Below, piece after piece: positions 22,054 to 34,125 of a stretch of 64,000 bases of DNA; the first letter of the stretch is position 1, and each line of letters opens with the position of its first letter. The notes beneath the pieces are model-generated. The model was given only the letters and a program-made list of their open reading frames with translations. It had not been told where the DNA came from and ran no database searches. Origin of the DNA: Mesodorylaimus sp. YZB2_4 (taxonomy: Eukaryota > Nematoda > Enoplea > Dorylaimida > Dorylaimidae). The position numbers and the translations under genes are program-made. The stretch covers positions 48,078 to 112,077 of the forward strand of contig JASANH010000972.1 in assembly GCA_030248295.1 (NCBI GenBank). The letters are read 5' to 3'.

Positions 22054-23685
22054 TTATGAAAATGCTTCGATTTTTCTGTCTCGACTTCCAGCTTTTTCTG
22101 GAATGCTCTCAAACTTTCCTATCTTATTCTCCAATAATTTCAATCTTTTATCTTGCAAGCCTATTAATTCCTCAAGTTCGGAAAGTTTTGATGCCTCTGC
22201 TATTTGATTGTGGTGTTCGTTAAGATGACGACTTATATATCCCGCCACGACATTATGCCATTTTTCCTTCGCAGAACTTTCTTTTTTGACATTCGAGCCA
22301 GCTTGTTGATTTTTACGAATTCGATTATTTCGATGAGTATTCGTTAAAAAAAGGACCACTTGAACGATCCATAATAAACTGAAGCCAGTGTACAATCCCA
22401 GATCACCACCCACCTGGGATACTAGTTGGTTGATCGAAAATTGATATTTCTCTTTGAAGAGGACATACGAGCCTGTGTCGCAAATGAACCAAATCTTTGT
22501 ACGGTGATATTTTACTCGAGGATCGTGCTCAGAGTCAGAGTAAATTACTTGATAAATATTTTGTATTTTCAAACAAGGCTCGCATATTCCATCTCGACGG
22601 GCTTCCACTTGGCTCATTTTTGCTGCTGCGGCGGCTTTTTCGTTGCATTTTGCGAGCACAGATGGCGTGCATGTCGTTGCGTTCCCAGAAAATGTCTTAT
22701 TGGTCAAATTACCATGAGCGGAGTCTATAATTACGCTAAATATTTGACATTGACAAGCGTCGGCGAAGGCTCGAGCTCGGATGTCAGCAATGCACTCGGA
22801 TTCTGACAAATAATCGGGCGAGCAAGGGGAAACTTCGGATTTGTCGAATATACCAACATTGGATATTTGAATTTCGATAGTTCTGACTGCATCAGAATTT
22901 TGCAGTGTATTAGGCATATTCGTTTCCAATGAGAAGTCATTGATCGAGGCTGTGATTCTTCCTGGGATCGCGGTGTGTATGTCCAATGGGGGTATCGAGG
23001 TGTTGTAGGAATTGTCAAAAGCGTATCTCCATGAATATGTCCCACTTGACGAGTTATACGTATCACTATCGATCTTGATTGGAATATTTGCGCAAAACAA
23101 AATGTTAGAAACGTCCATATTTGTTTCAAAATTTTGTATTTGTGCTTGCTTTTTTCCAGTAGTCGGCCAGCCTCCGAAAATGGGTGATACCGTTTTCAGT
23201 GCCATTTCCACGAGTTGTAGGGAATTATTCGTGGTCATAAACCTTTCAATGAGTGATATTGTGTCATCGAAGCCTCGCAGAATTGGTTTATATTGCTGGA
23301 AATAACGATGCTGAAATTGTGATATTTTTGAATAAAGAAAAAGTATGACGAAAATATCTTCTGATGTCAGATTGTTTTCCACAGGGTTGTTGAGAGGGCT
23401 GTTTAGATCCATGGTTTCAGTTTTATTTAGAAATTTTTCAATCATTTTCAATCGATCTCCTCGAGGCAAGCTTCTGGTTGGCCAATCTGCTTGAAATTCG
23501 TGAAAATGCAGACATACTTGGACTTTTTTGATGTAGGGTACTCTTCCGCTAAGGGGAGTCACTTTGACCGAAGTCATTCGGTTGTCCTCGATGTAATCTT
23601 TGATTATGACGCACACATCCCAGATGGCCACGCCAGTCAGGAAGCAACCAGCGATACCATAGAAAACGATGGCGATCATGTTCAT
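22054..23685 (-). CDS. DEG/ENaC-family sodium channel subunit
   Basis: A 543-residue intronless protein. TM1 lies at about residues 3-27 (IVFYGIAGCFLTGVAIWDV). The extracellular domain includes a cysteine-rich zone (FADACQCQIF, NATTCTPSVLAKC, DGICEPC). TM2 lies at about residues 420-450 with GGDLGLYTGFSLLW, matching the family signature that carries the G-x-S selectivity filter. The cytosolic tail is charged and has a leucine-rich, coiled-coil-like segment (SELEELIGLQDKRLKLLENK). Members form trimeric, usually amiloride-sensitive cation channels. Oddities are a cytosolic N-terminus of only a few residues without the usual His-Gly gating motif, and Trp and Gln at TM2 positions usually taken by Ser and Glu. 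An upstream exon may be missing. No close acceptor precedes the ATG. A TTTATT (AATAAA on the coding strand) lies just past the stop at 22036-22041. Confidence 0.9.
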   Translation of the reverse strand: MNMIAIVFYGIAGCFLTGVAIWDVCVIIKDYIEDNRMTSVKVTPLSGRVPYIKKVQVCLHFHEFQADWPTRSLPRGDRLKMIEKFLNKTETMDLNSPLNNPVENNLTSEDIFVILFLYSKISQFQHRYFQQYKPILRGFDDTISLIERFMTTNNSLQLVEMALKTVSPIFGGWPTTGKKQAQIQNFETNMDVSNILFCANIPIKIDSDTYNSSSGTYSWRYAFDNSYNTSIPPLDIHTAIPGRITASINDFSLETNMPNTLQNSDAVRTIEIQISNVGIFDKSEVSPCSPDYLSESECIADIRARAFADACQCQIFSVIIDSAHGNLTNKTFSGNATTCTPSVLAKCNEKAAAAAKMSQVEARRDGICEPCLKIQNIYQVIYSDSEHDPRVKYHRTKIWFICDTGSYVLFKEKYQFSINQLVSQVGGDLGLYTGFSLLWIVQVVLFLTNTHRNNRIRKNQQAGSNVKKESSAKEKWHNVVAGYISRHLNEHHNQIAEASKLSELEELIGLQDKRLKLLENKIGKFESIPEKAGSRDRKIEAFS

Positions 23686-24215
23686 TTTTGTAAGTTGATG
23701 AGTAAACTAACCAAGTCCACGAGTGCAAGGCGAATGCAGCTGGCATCGGTTATAAAATATCAAAGAATATGCAGCTGGCAACGGGACGGGGTTGCCAAGC
23801 AGTCGTATCAACCAATGAGTCGTTAGTTAACTGATGATAAGTGCAATTAGCACGCGACCTTTCAATTTTATTTGACTGGGCAAATGTGTATTCCGCAAGT
23901 GTGCGCCTCCCGATCACATGTGAGCAGACTAAAGCCCCACTTGGTCAACTAACAGAACGGAGGCCGTGCACCAAGAAATCAATATTATTTGAAGGCGATG
24001 GTGGGAATAACTAATGTCCAGTCCATCCAGGAAAATTAGGGGTAGAAAGGAAAATTTGTTTTCCAATTCTTATCAATCAATGAAATGGCGGAGATGTAAA
24101 ATCCTGTCAATTCCCCAAGTTTGTAAAATGCTGGCGGGGAAGTGATTCTTTAATGAGCCTCCGTTAGTGTCTAGACCTAGCGGAGCCGTGGGAGTCCATG
24201 AGGCGCTCCTACGCA
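23408..24215. repeat. Segmental duplication, copy B
   Basis: The mate of 18655-19540, holding the intact channel's 5' end and upstream region. The offset is about 4.7 kb in direct orientation. Confidence 0.85.
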
Positions 24216-24672
24216 AAAGCTTCGAGGCGGCCCTTTACTTACATATATGATCTAAGTCTGGTCCACAATCATTTTAAATTTATGGGAAGCTCAATCCAAA
24301 AACTTTAAAAAACGCTTCGCCCCTTCATCGTAGCCACATTTTTGACAAAAAGGTTTTTTTTTAATTACGTTCTGTTTTGAAGCATAATACAAAGAATGTG
24401 CAATACTTTGGAAATGCACGAACTATTTATTTATTAAAAAACACATACCCAATCCAGAAGTTAGTGTGTATTCTACACAACATATAGTACACATTCAAAT
24501 TGAGTATTTTTAGCAACTGTACAGTAGATACAGCCTGATATCTTGTTACTCACCGTTAGATCACTGGATCACATGAGTTTTGGATCGGATCATGTGAAAT
24601 ATCTGTAATTTTCCCCGGCGAATCACAAACCCCGCATCATTTTTCGAAAAGTTGCTACCCATTATCGTTACA
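24216..24672. other. Intergenic stretch, no recognised gene
   Basis: A+T-rich sequence without coding signal. Confidence 0.5.
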
Positions 24673-24832
24673 TAGTCGACTTCGGATGATTGCACCTCGG
24701 ATAATTGCAACAAGTCTCCATCACCCCTGAGGTATGTTTGACGTGTATTCCAACCTCGGATAATTGCAACTTTGCCTAGTTCCCACTCATTTTGGCATCA
24801 GGAGCGGTTGGAATCATCCGAGGTCGACTGTA
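24673..24832. mobile_element. Tc1/mariner-superfamily (pogo/Tigger-like) MITE
   Basis: Ends are TA-AGTCGACTTCGGATGATT... (one base missing) and, reversed, TA-CAGTCGACCTCGGATGATT. TA dinucleotides flank both sides (24673-24674 and 24831-24832), as for TA-targeting elements. Internal copies of CCTCGGATAATTGCAAC repeat the terminal motif. CAGTCGAC-type ends are typical of pogo/Tigger elements. The element is too short to encode a transposase. Confidence 0.8.
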
Positions 24833-27800
24833 ATCATTTTTGTTATAGTGGTGGCATGGTACACAGCGTCCCTCTTAAAGCTTTATCAGAAAGCTCATTT
24901 CAGACCCGAATTTATAGATGGGAATTTTCAGATTGGATGGAACCCGATCTGATCTAGTCGCGAATTGTTATGCATGGGAACCGCTTCGACAAGTGCGGGT
25001 CAATGAGTAAATTTTAATTGTAATCAATTTACTCCTTGTACATATACCTCCAGTAAGTGGTGAGTGACGAGTACACGCAGTGTAAGTGGCGCAATATACT
25101 GCATGTCATATTGCCAATGTGATTCGTCCTATCTGGCCAATGTGTGGGGCAAAGACAATGTTATCGAGTTTCGGCAGCCTTAGTAAAGCGTGCCAAACAG
25201 TTCAACTATTATCTGAAGTACGGAATCCGAAATTACGACTTGGAAATCCACAGAAATTTTAGAAATTTCCCAAGCGCTGGGTTTCGTGAATTGTACGCCG
25301 CCTTATGCCACCTCGATAAGATTAAATGTGTCATGAAGAAATCACGATTAGGCTTGTCTTCTTTTCATATTGGAGGGTTAGACAACTGTGCCACCCAGAC
25401 CACGAGGCGACGGTCGTGGTCGCACTAGGCCCGAGAATGGTTCTAGGATAGTTCTTAAGAAATTTCCCCTTGGTAGAACTGCCGTTGCAGGATCGTTTCA
25501 ATTCTGCAGTGCAACTTCGCATCTTTTCATGCAAGAATCGTTCCATAGAATTGATGTTAGAGTGTAGACCTGGATCTCCAATAAATCTTGTCCGAGAACT
25601 TCTCTTAGCAAAGAGCCATTCTTCGTTCAGGTGCAATCGGAAGAATTTTTCTAGATACGTTCTCGAGTAGAACTTTTAGCTGGTGGAGCTTTGCTGTCGT
25701 TTTTTGACGTGCGCATCATATCACATATCCGTATAGATCCCGCATGTGCCTGCAAGGAAAAGTTCAGGAAATCTAGCAAGCGGACAACAGCTTAGAAAGT
25801 GATTTTACATTCTCAGAGTTCTGATAAAGAATACCATGAATTCCCCCCAGTATTCCTGGGTGGGGCCGGTTTTGAAAGCCTATCGCTCCCCACTTCATAC
25901 GAGTGCGGGTAAAAGTTCTGTAAAGTATGGCCACATTCGTAATAAAAGCATAGCAGCAGTCTTTGCACCACGTAGCCTGCATCGATCGGATGAAATAGGC
26001 GCTGTAAATTTTGATAAATTTGATTTTGATTTTGATGGCTTATGTACTGTAATTATTAGTGCAACGTGGGGTGGTAAAAATTCGAAGTTGTCAGCTTTTG
26101 AGCTTTGCACACATTCCCCATTTTGCCTATTTCTTAGTAAGAAACATTAAATCTTAGTAAATCTACACTGCTGATTGAATGTTCTGAGAAGGCCTTTCAT
26201 CTTATCGTTAGCAACTAGGGGTCCAACTCGATCTAAAATTTATAAGATCTGTTTGAAATCAGGCAAGATTTTCGATTTCTATCTAAACTCTTACGATAAG
26301 CAAGGTTCTTAGTGAGCTTTCGAGCTGCCAACTAAGGTCTCAGTAAGATTTTGGCCTAATGGGAAATGCGGGCACGCTTTTTTATAATCGAAATCTATCA
26401 CCTTGCAGTTGGAAGCGCATATTAGGAAATAACAACACGATGACCCACGAGCGAAAATTGAACGCCGGCCCTTTGGCTAGTACGCTGATCGTCAAAGCTA
26501 TGTATCGCCTGCTTGGCCAGCGCCAGACACACAGGAGTCGAATGGGTTAGGGGCTGAAAAACAGGCGCCGCGATGACTTTGTTCGTCATACTGATGGGCG
26601 ACGCAACAGCGGGCCTGGAATGTATGTCGCCAGAGCGGCAGGCGTCGCACCATTCGTAAACCGCGGCAGAAAAGATGATAAGGGATGTGCAATGTGTATC
26701 TGCAACTCTAGCAATCTATGTAAAAAAAATGAGGCCGACAAGAAAACTTATTTAGCACCTTGGGTTATAATAAGGACGGGACAGCAAGCGGCGACCGTCA
26801 TCGAATTAAACAGGAGCTGAATATCTTGATACTTCGGCTTCTCCCATTCAGGTTGGTTCAGGACACTGTTGGAATCGACCAAGGGAATATAGCGAAGGGC
26901 GTCAGCTGGAGGTCATTGGTTTAATTGCTTACGACCCTTGATCAACGAAATCAGTTCCGCCTTTCGCTTGATCAGGGTCAACTATTTCGAATTGTTGGAT
27001 TTCAGGAGCTCGACCATCTGACGCATGAGCCCAGTACAGCTTGCGATGCCGCGTTCTTCTGTGTATCGGAATGTGTGGCGCTGGTTCGAAATCTTGGAAC
27101 GTACAGTTATTCACTTTCAGGATTGCTGACATTGCTGACGTTGGTAGTGCGGCCTAACTGTGGGCAGGTCGTACCCAAATCGCGAATGTAAAATTCACTT
27201 CGAGTTGTTCCACAAACATTGTTGATCAAACTGCTATTCGGTGCTCGTGGGCTGGCGAGCCCGTCGTTTGCAGAAAAAGTGTTTACTTGCTCCATACTGG
27301 AGGCAACAACATTTCCAATGTCAAGTAGAGACGTTCGCTCTCGGACTTAAGATGCTGCATTGCTATCGTCGGAGCTGCTGTCCACGTGGCAGCTTCCAAT
27401 GGCAATGGCTGTCGCCTTCTGCTTCTGAACCTGAAACAGCAAAGAAGCAGTTCATCGAAGGAATTCAAGAGTACTAGAAAACAGTGGACAATGAGAAACG
27501 CAGAAAATACATAAACCCTTTGTACAAAGTAATTCCAGCTATAGCGATGGCCAACGGGCTCCAACAGGCTAATGATGTGTCTAGTCATTAAAACGTCTTT
27601 GCCTGAAAATGAGTATTCCGTAGTTCTTCTCCATCAATCTAATTTGAAAGTAAAGCTCATTCACAGTCCTGCTCACTTGACTGACTTTTACCAGCAATTC
27701 TCAAAATGATCACGCTGGCAGTCGCCAGTCATCGCCAGTGCACATCAGGTTCAGCTTAGGAGCAATTAGCTATAGCCAGCCATAGCGAGCAGTACCCTAT

Positions 27801-28336
27801 GAAAAACCCGCTAGTATCCGCCAGCATTCGCCAATCATAGCCAACACCAGCTAGCCATTTGCAAATCCCTAGCTGGCGTTGCGTTTTTTTTGTCGCGCTT
27901 TAAGTCGAATATTTATTACTTGCTTTTATTGATGCTGTTGAATGTTTTGGTGGCTATCACTGGTTTCTAAAACAACAATAGAAATTTTTTTACACGCAAA
28001 AGCTGTACTGATTTTTATTTAAAAGGCACTGTCTGTAAAAATCGACTCCAAATCGGCAAACCTTGAAAAAAACTCCCTATATTATTACATATTTAAAAAA
28101 AAAGATGCCGAGGGAGCCCAAAAATAAAAATCATTTCACGGCCAGATGAATATTCATGGAACAGGACCCGCTCGAAAGTTTTTTGCGACCAAAAAATGCT
28201 AGGTTTGAAAAAACCAAAATAGCTCAACTAGAATGCGGCCAAAGAGATTCGGACGCGGCTCATTAAAAAAGCACCTTCTTCTCTGCAAACCTTTTGATAT
28301 TTTGGAGAAAACAGCCGTTTTCTTTAATTGGAGCCT
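24833..28336. other. Gene-poor stretch
   Basis: Short open frames on both strands without recognisable domains. Between 27690 and 27870 the motif CCAGC/GCCAG (as in CGCCAGTCATCGCCAGT, TAGCCAGCCATAGC) recurs irregularly. No gene can be supported. Confidence 0.5.
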
Positions 28337-30263
28337 GGCAATTGGAGTTTAGCGTCACGACGTCTTTTCCCTTCGCACTAAAGGCGCTATAGCTTGTATG
28401 CAAGCTATGAATAATTCATAGCTTGTGTCCTAGATAAAAATCCGAAAATTGCGTCCTAAATAACGAGTCATAACCAGCGGATTCGGCTATCTTCGATCAC
28501 ATGCTTCAAACGGGACATGACGCTGGCTGTGATGATTATCGCATAATCGGTCGTGCAAATTTCGAGAAGCTTCTGAAGATCAAAGAAGCCATCCATATTG
28601 TGACTAAACGTCCTACTTTAAACCAGCGGCCCCGTTGCATAAGATAAGGTAAGACAAGTCAACTCAATAAGACAACTACCGGTAAATACCCTTGTGTACT
28701 GCGATAGAAAGACTCCATGAACTAAGAAAACAGCTTACGAAAACTCATGTTTGCGAAAAAACCTATCTTGCATGCGAATCAGCGGGGGCATGTCTTTGGC
28801 TTTCAGGAAACTTTGATAACTGCTGCGACAAAGAATTTTTTAAAAAAATCATTTATCAGAATGGTCGAGAGGTTCATTATTTATTGAATGACGAAATCGA
28901 ATTTAATGAATGACTGATCAACTACGCAACTGATAAGTTTTGTGTTATTTTTTATCAGACTCTCTTATCGTTTTACACTTTTTATAACTTTACTAGCTAG
29001 ATGACTTTGACAACTTCGATCTGATCTGCCTAATAACTTTAAACAGTCCGTTCAAACAGAGGCAGAAAATATTATCTTCGAGGCTGCGCCTATACTCACT
29101 GATCACTATGACCATTTGATCGATCAATCACCATATCATACTGAGCCAATCATTATTGGTGATCGGTAAGCCGATTATGGATATCTCAGTCAATTATCAT
29201 TTTTCAAACTCCTATCAGTCGTATCGATTCTTATTACTATTTTTACGTTGGCTCTTCTTGCATCGACCAAAAGCACTTTATCAAGGCAATAGCCTGATTA
29301 TAGCACTGCTTTTTCCGTACCTTCCTAATCATCAAGGTTTGGTGCATCAGATAAACGTTTTTGCGCAAAAAGCACAAAATATTTTCTTTGAAACTGCCTC
29401 TCTGAATGCAGCGGCTTAGTTTTTAAAAAGAGGGCTACGAGCACTGGGTTTTACACAGATAATTGGCTCTAGCCCTGAGTTATAGAGGCTCGATCCGTGA
29501 GAAAGATATTTTCTGCGCTTTACGCAAAACGGCGCAGTAAAACTGTCGAATACACCACCTCCATGCACGACAGGCATATGTACTGTAGTCTGTGACGGAA
29601 AAACAGAACGGTGCAATATACAGCTGCCGATGAACCATAACTTATGTAGATGAGTGCTTTTGATGTATAAAAAGAGAACCAATGTGAAAATATTGATATG
29701 ATAAATATGGCTGAGAAGAAAAGACGCGATCGATAAAAAGAATTAATGGTTATTGACTGATTGATTTATGGTCGACCAAGAGGGGGATGATCAGCTAACC
29801 GATTTCCTGCTCGATTATTTAACAAAATGATCGTCCGGTTAATCAGTGATCGCATGAACAAGTCTATCAGTTAACTGATTGACTGATCGATTAATCGATC
29901 GGGTGATCAACCGCCTCATAAAAGTGATCTGGTCGATCAAGCTCCGCATTTCCACATCGTTGCGCACAGCTCCGGCATGTGGCGTTCTTCCTTTATCACA
30001 AGCAAAAAGTTATTGTAAAGAGCCAGACTTTTCTTGAACTGAGTTGTCTAACCAGTTTTCCTATTGAGTTGACTTGTCTTATCCTTCATGCAACGGGGCC
30101 CAGAAGGACTCCGAAACACTCACGTTTTCGCAAAAGATTGTCGATTCCTGAAAATCAACATTGTGTACGCTACCATAGCATTACAGCTCATTGATGCGTT
30201 GCTCGCCTTACCATGTGTTTTCATCAGTTCCTGATGATGCCGTGACGCTAAACTCCAATTGCC
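28337..30263. mobile_element. Long-spaced inverted-repeat element, about 1.9 kb
   Basis: The outer arms match as GGCAATTGGAGTTTAGCGTC at 28337 and reversed at 30263. The inner arms, GGCCCCGTTGCAT and AAGACAAGTCAACTCAATA (28628-28676), match the reverse of 30053-30100. The interior is rich in TGATCGAT/TGATCA-type palindromes (28910-29170 and 29700-29945) and has no intact coding frame. A non-autonomous DNA element, or two nested elements, best explains it. Confidence 0.75.
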
Positions 30264-33200
30264 ACGCATTAGAAGGAGTTTGTGCTCTTGATGGAGCATT
30301 TGCTGAAGAATATATTTGAAAACGAAGTACTGAAGAAGGTACTGAAGTATTTCAAAACGCAATGCCCCGCAAGTCGGTGTGTTTCGCACAAGCCCAGAGT
30401 TCATAGCGAAGCAGCCAAATTGAAAATACAGATGGATGTACCACTTGCGAAGACGTATCTTTCACAAAACATTCAGAGTTCGCCAGAGATTTTTAAAAAC
30501 GCATTGAGCCTCACAGTTAATCAATTTTGTTCAGTGATGCGTATCTATCTTTGCCTGATCCTTGTTGTGTAATCTATATTACGATAGAATACGATACCAA
30601 GTCAAAGTTCGAAAATTTCTTTGAATCGCGCTTTCTGAATAGTCGTCGTTGAGCGATGGATTTCTCGATCGAGCTGGCATCTTACACGCTAAGGCTCACA
30701 ATGTGCTTCTCGCGTAGCGTTGGGATGTACACACTCTATGGTCGACCGTACATCTTTCCCGGTCGTGCCGTACCGCCGTAACAGAGGGACTGGGTGGTAC
30801 GATACAGTACAGGCGCTAAAAGTTGGCCGTGCCAACTCTTATAATAATTTGTGCGATAATTTGGCGTTGAGTACGCTTTTTTGCTCCATAGAAGCCAGCT
30901 GAACTTTAAAAAATTTAAAAAGTAGTCAATAAAGCCTTAGTTCAGTATCGAAAAAGCTTTCGAAAATTTTTTTCGATTTTTTTAATCTGTCAAAGTGAAC
31001 TACCCGTGTTAGGTGGCACTGATTGTGAGAATGCATCGAAAAAACGTCGTGTCACGCGCGGGTTCTAGTGGGTACTGTGTTCCATCTCCATGTTACAGGG
31101 GCTGAAAGGTGGTTTCCGTGTTCGTGAATCGCAACAGCAGGGGCCTTCCATGTGCAAAAAAGCATGTGCACATCCATATCGCTGCCTAATGAATATTAGC
31201 CCAAAAATTTATGTACAGGAAGCTTGCTGCCTCCCTGCTGATGCAGTTTGTATTTGTTTTCTTTTTTCAGCAATGGATTGACTTCCATTTATAGCACCAA
31301 TTGTTTAGGGGAGAATGATGTTCATTCAAACATTCGCTCTCGCCTTAATCACTCTCTCGCAAAGCAAGAGCTGCAAAATACAGTAGGGGACAAAAAATCA
31401 CACACAAAAAAACTTACTTCTCAGACTTTTTTGCAGTATTGCGTATTCACTTCGCAACGCACACCGTTAAAAATGCCATAGTTGGAAAGAGCGATGTTCA
31501 ATTAGTCGGTGATGAATTTTTGAACAGGTTTCATCAATCAAGCAATCTTATTCGTTAGAAATATAGCAAGAAACCTGGAGAAACTGCGGAACAAAATTGA
31601 TCACGCAAACCTGGAATTTTCTTTGTTTCTTGATAACCTTCGCCAGATTACCTAGATTTTTATGGCTTTTGCATGCGTGTAAATAGAGCTCCATCAGCCA
31701 CGAGAAATTCAGAGTTGTGTTTTGCTCTTGTACGAAAGAGCGACTTAAAAACCTCTTCCCACTGTCGGACAGTGGTCATTGGTGGCTTATCTGCGAAATC
31801 AAGGCGGATCGCTTGGTCAAATCGCTGAAGATCCGATTTCAAGCCGCTAAAGAAGCGGTTTCAACCGATTCACGATTGTTGGTATTGTCAAAGGAGGCCA
31901 GAACATCCAGTACATCGAATATCTGACTGGGCGAGGGCGAAAGCGAAAGACCACCCAGAAGGATTGATAGGATGATCATTGATACAGCCAAGGCCAATCG
32001 TCAGTGGCACAAGTGGCGAGGGATCTCTAACAAGCCAGTGCCATACTCGTCTCACCAAAAACCGTCTTCCAGCGTCTTCACAAAACCAAATTCAGATCCC
32101 TCGCTCCCCGGTAAAAATGGTTTCTTCCGGGCAACGGGGGCGGTCAAGTGCCCACCTCGTATAAATCGAAATTTCGAATTTCCCGCCACGCAGGTGAAAA
32201 CAAGGAAGGACTGCCAAAAAAGCACGAATTGGTTTCGGCTTTTGTGGGCATTTGCCAGCGAGCCTATCCGCAAGGCGATCTGCCACGTGGCCGCTGCACG
32301 CCAGGTTCTCCCTGCTGCATGACTGATGGCCAGAATCTAGGCTTTCACCTGCCCGCCACTTGGTAGTCAGAATTATTAACCTGGGTCAAGTTTTCTCAGT
32401 AAATTGTAGCTCATCCGTGGTGTCGCTCACTCAAGCCGCGCTGATCTGGGTCAGTATTTTGTAGTCGTCGCATATCTGCGGCTTAACCGTTTTCGCGGTC
32501 ATATCGATCGACATGCGTCAAGAGGATCATATGCAACTAGTCGTGAGCTTTACTACCACCATTTTTAAAGCGTATAGAAATGCACGGTAACGCTGCATGC
32601 GCATCGCTACGATCGTCTCTTCTTTGAATATACACGTAACCTGTTTAGTCGAGTCCCCATTTACCATCCCGTACATAAAATACAGATGTTACAGAAACTC
32701 CCACCCAATTATCCAGCTATGTATATTACTATACGTCATCTAAACTTCCATTCGTTTTAGTCGTCTCGTTTCGGAATACTACAGCAGCTGTAACCAACCT
32801 TTTCCAAGAACGGGTGATCACGACTTGACGCTAACTCGAGATCGAGAATCAGCAAAACAGATCAAGAGAAGAATTGTCAAGTTCGTTTGGATAAAACAGT
32901 GAGTGTGCTGACCCATACATAGGTAACTCTGAGCGAAAATAGTGAGCTGTCACGATCAGGTGTTTTTTGATAGAATACGTGTTTCTGACGTTCGCGGGTG
33001 AAAAATAGAGAGCGTCATCTCAGAATACCCTTTTTCAAATTTGAAGCGAATCTGCTTGAAATGTGAAGTCTGCGTCAAAATTTGACTTGGCCATTTAACT
33101 TGACCGCTTTGAATTAGACGCAGAGAAAAAGTGGCCTTGTTTTGACCGACCGCCACTCTACGGCCATTCGTTGCGAGGGCATTTCGCTGCCGTCCATTGG

Positions 33201-34125
33201 CTAGATTAGGGCGCCATCGGTGTTTTTCAAAGCATGAGCAAAAACCGCATTCAAATTCAAATTTGAAGTGATCGAACTCTACCAATCGTCGAATTTTGCC
33301 GCGAAGCTCACAATTGACGCGAATTTGCTCTAAATTTTAAGAAAGTGTTTTTAAATGATACCGCTGGAAATAACCAGCGGCAATATTCCTCCTGTTGAAA
33401 TCCTTCCAAGCCACTGCCAGCCAAGGAAGCCTTTTATCGAGTTGGCGTTATATGATCCGGCAATCGAACACAATCCAGATTTTTGGAAAAACCGCTTCAG
33501 TGGTGTAGTGCAGGCGCGTACGCACAACGCAGTCAAATTTGGTATTCCAACAATGAGCGCCAAACGCGCAATCTGAGGGCGCGGATCGGCTGACGATGAG
33601 AGGGGATGGGGTACCTGGTGGCCTCCAGCGGGGCGGACGCTAATTCCCGCCCCCACCCCCCCCCCATCGCTGGAGGCAGAATTTTGCAAACTTGCCCTCT
33701 CGTGGACACAGTTTTGCAACAGTGAATGAATAAATTTGCGGGAAACACCTGTTTCAGTGCAAGAACTCACACTTGTAAGCCTGTCCAGAACTCAAGTCAA
33801 GTCCCTGACAAAAAGCTGAAGGCTTCTGCATGGATTCTGACCTACCAAAACTCTTACAGAATCTTTCTGATTGTGCAGAAGCAACAAGAAATATCTGCGT
33901 CAGTAAACAACGTCAGACCGTAACAATGATACTGCATATGTTGAAGGCAAACCCTTCAATGTCATCAACTGCTTCCCCACTTGGGCCACCTTTCTAGTTT
34001 TGGCAGAGACCTTTGGCCGAAATGCCACCCATAGTGCGTGCCGCTAGGGTTCATCTCATCAAAGGCGAAACATTAATCTTGCTCTGCGAAAACACGGAAA
34101 TACCCGAGTATCAAATGGATCGTAG
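30264..34125. other. Gene-poor stretch with anonymous open frames
   Basis: Overlapping open frames at 31660-32370 have biased composition but no motif I can defend. Around 30725-30810 a palindromic CGTACCGCCGTAC-type sequence resembles the repeat at 44545-44610. A C-rich run lies at 33646-33665. No gene is supported. Confidence 0.45.

Noticed and set aside
22426..23826. Plus-strand open frames across the DEG/ENaC gene
   Set aside because: Antisense shadows of a well-supported 543-residue protein.
28337..30263. CRISPR-like array suggested by the repeated TGATCGAT words
   Set aside because: The words are irregular and palindromic, without fixed spacers, and the genome is eukaryotic.
31660..32370. 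Overlapping frames suspected to be a gag-like gene
   Set aside because: I could not find an intact zinc knuckle or any other motif in a single frame.
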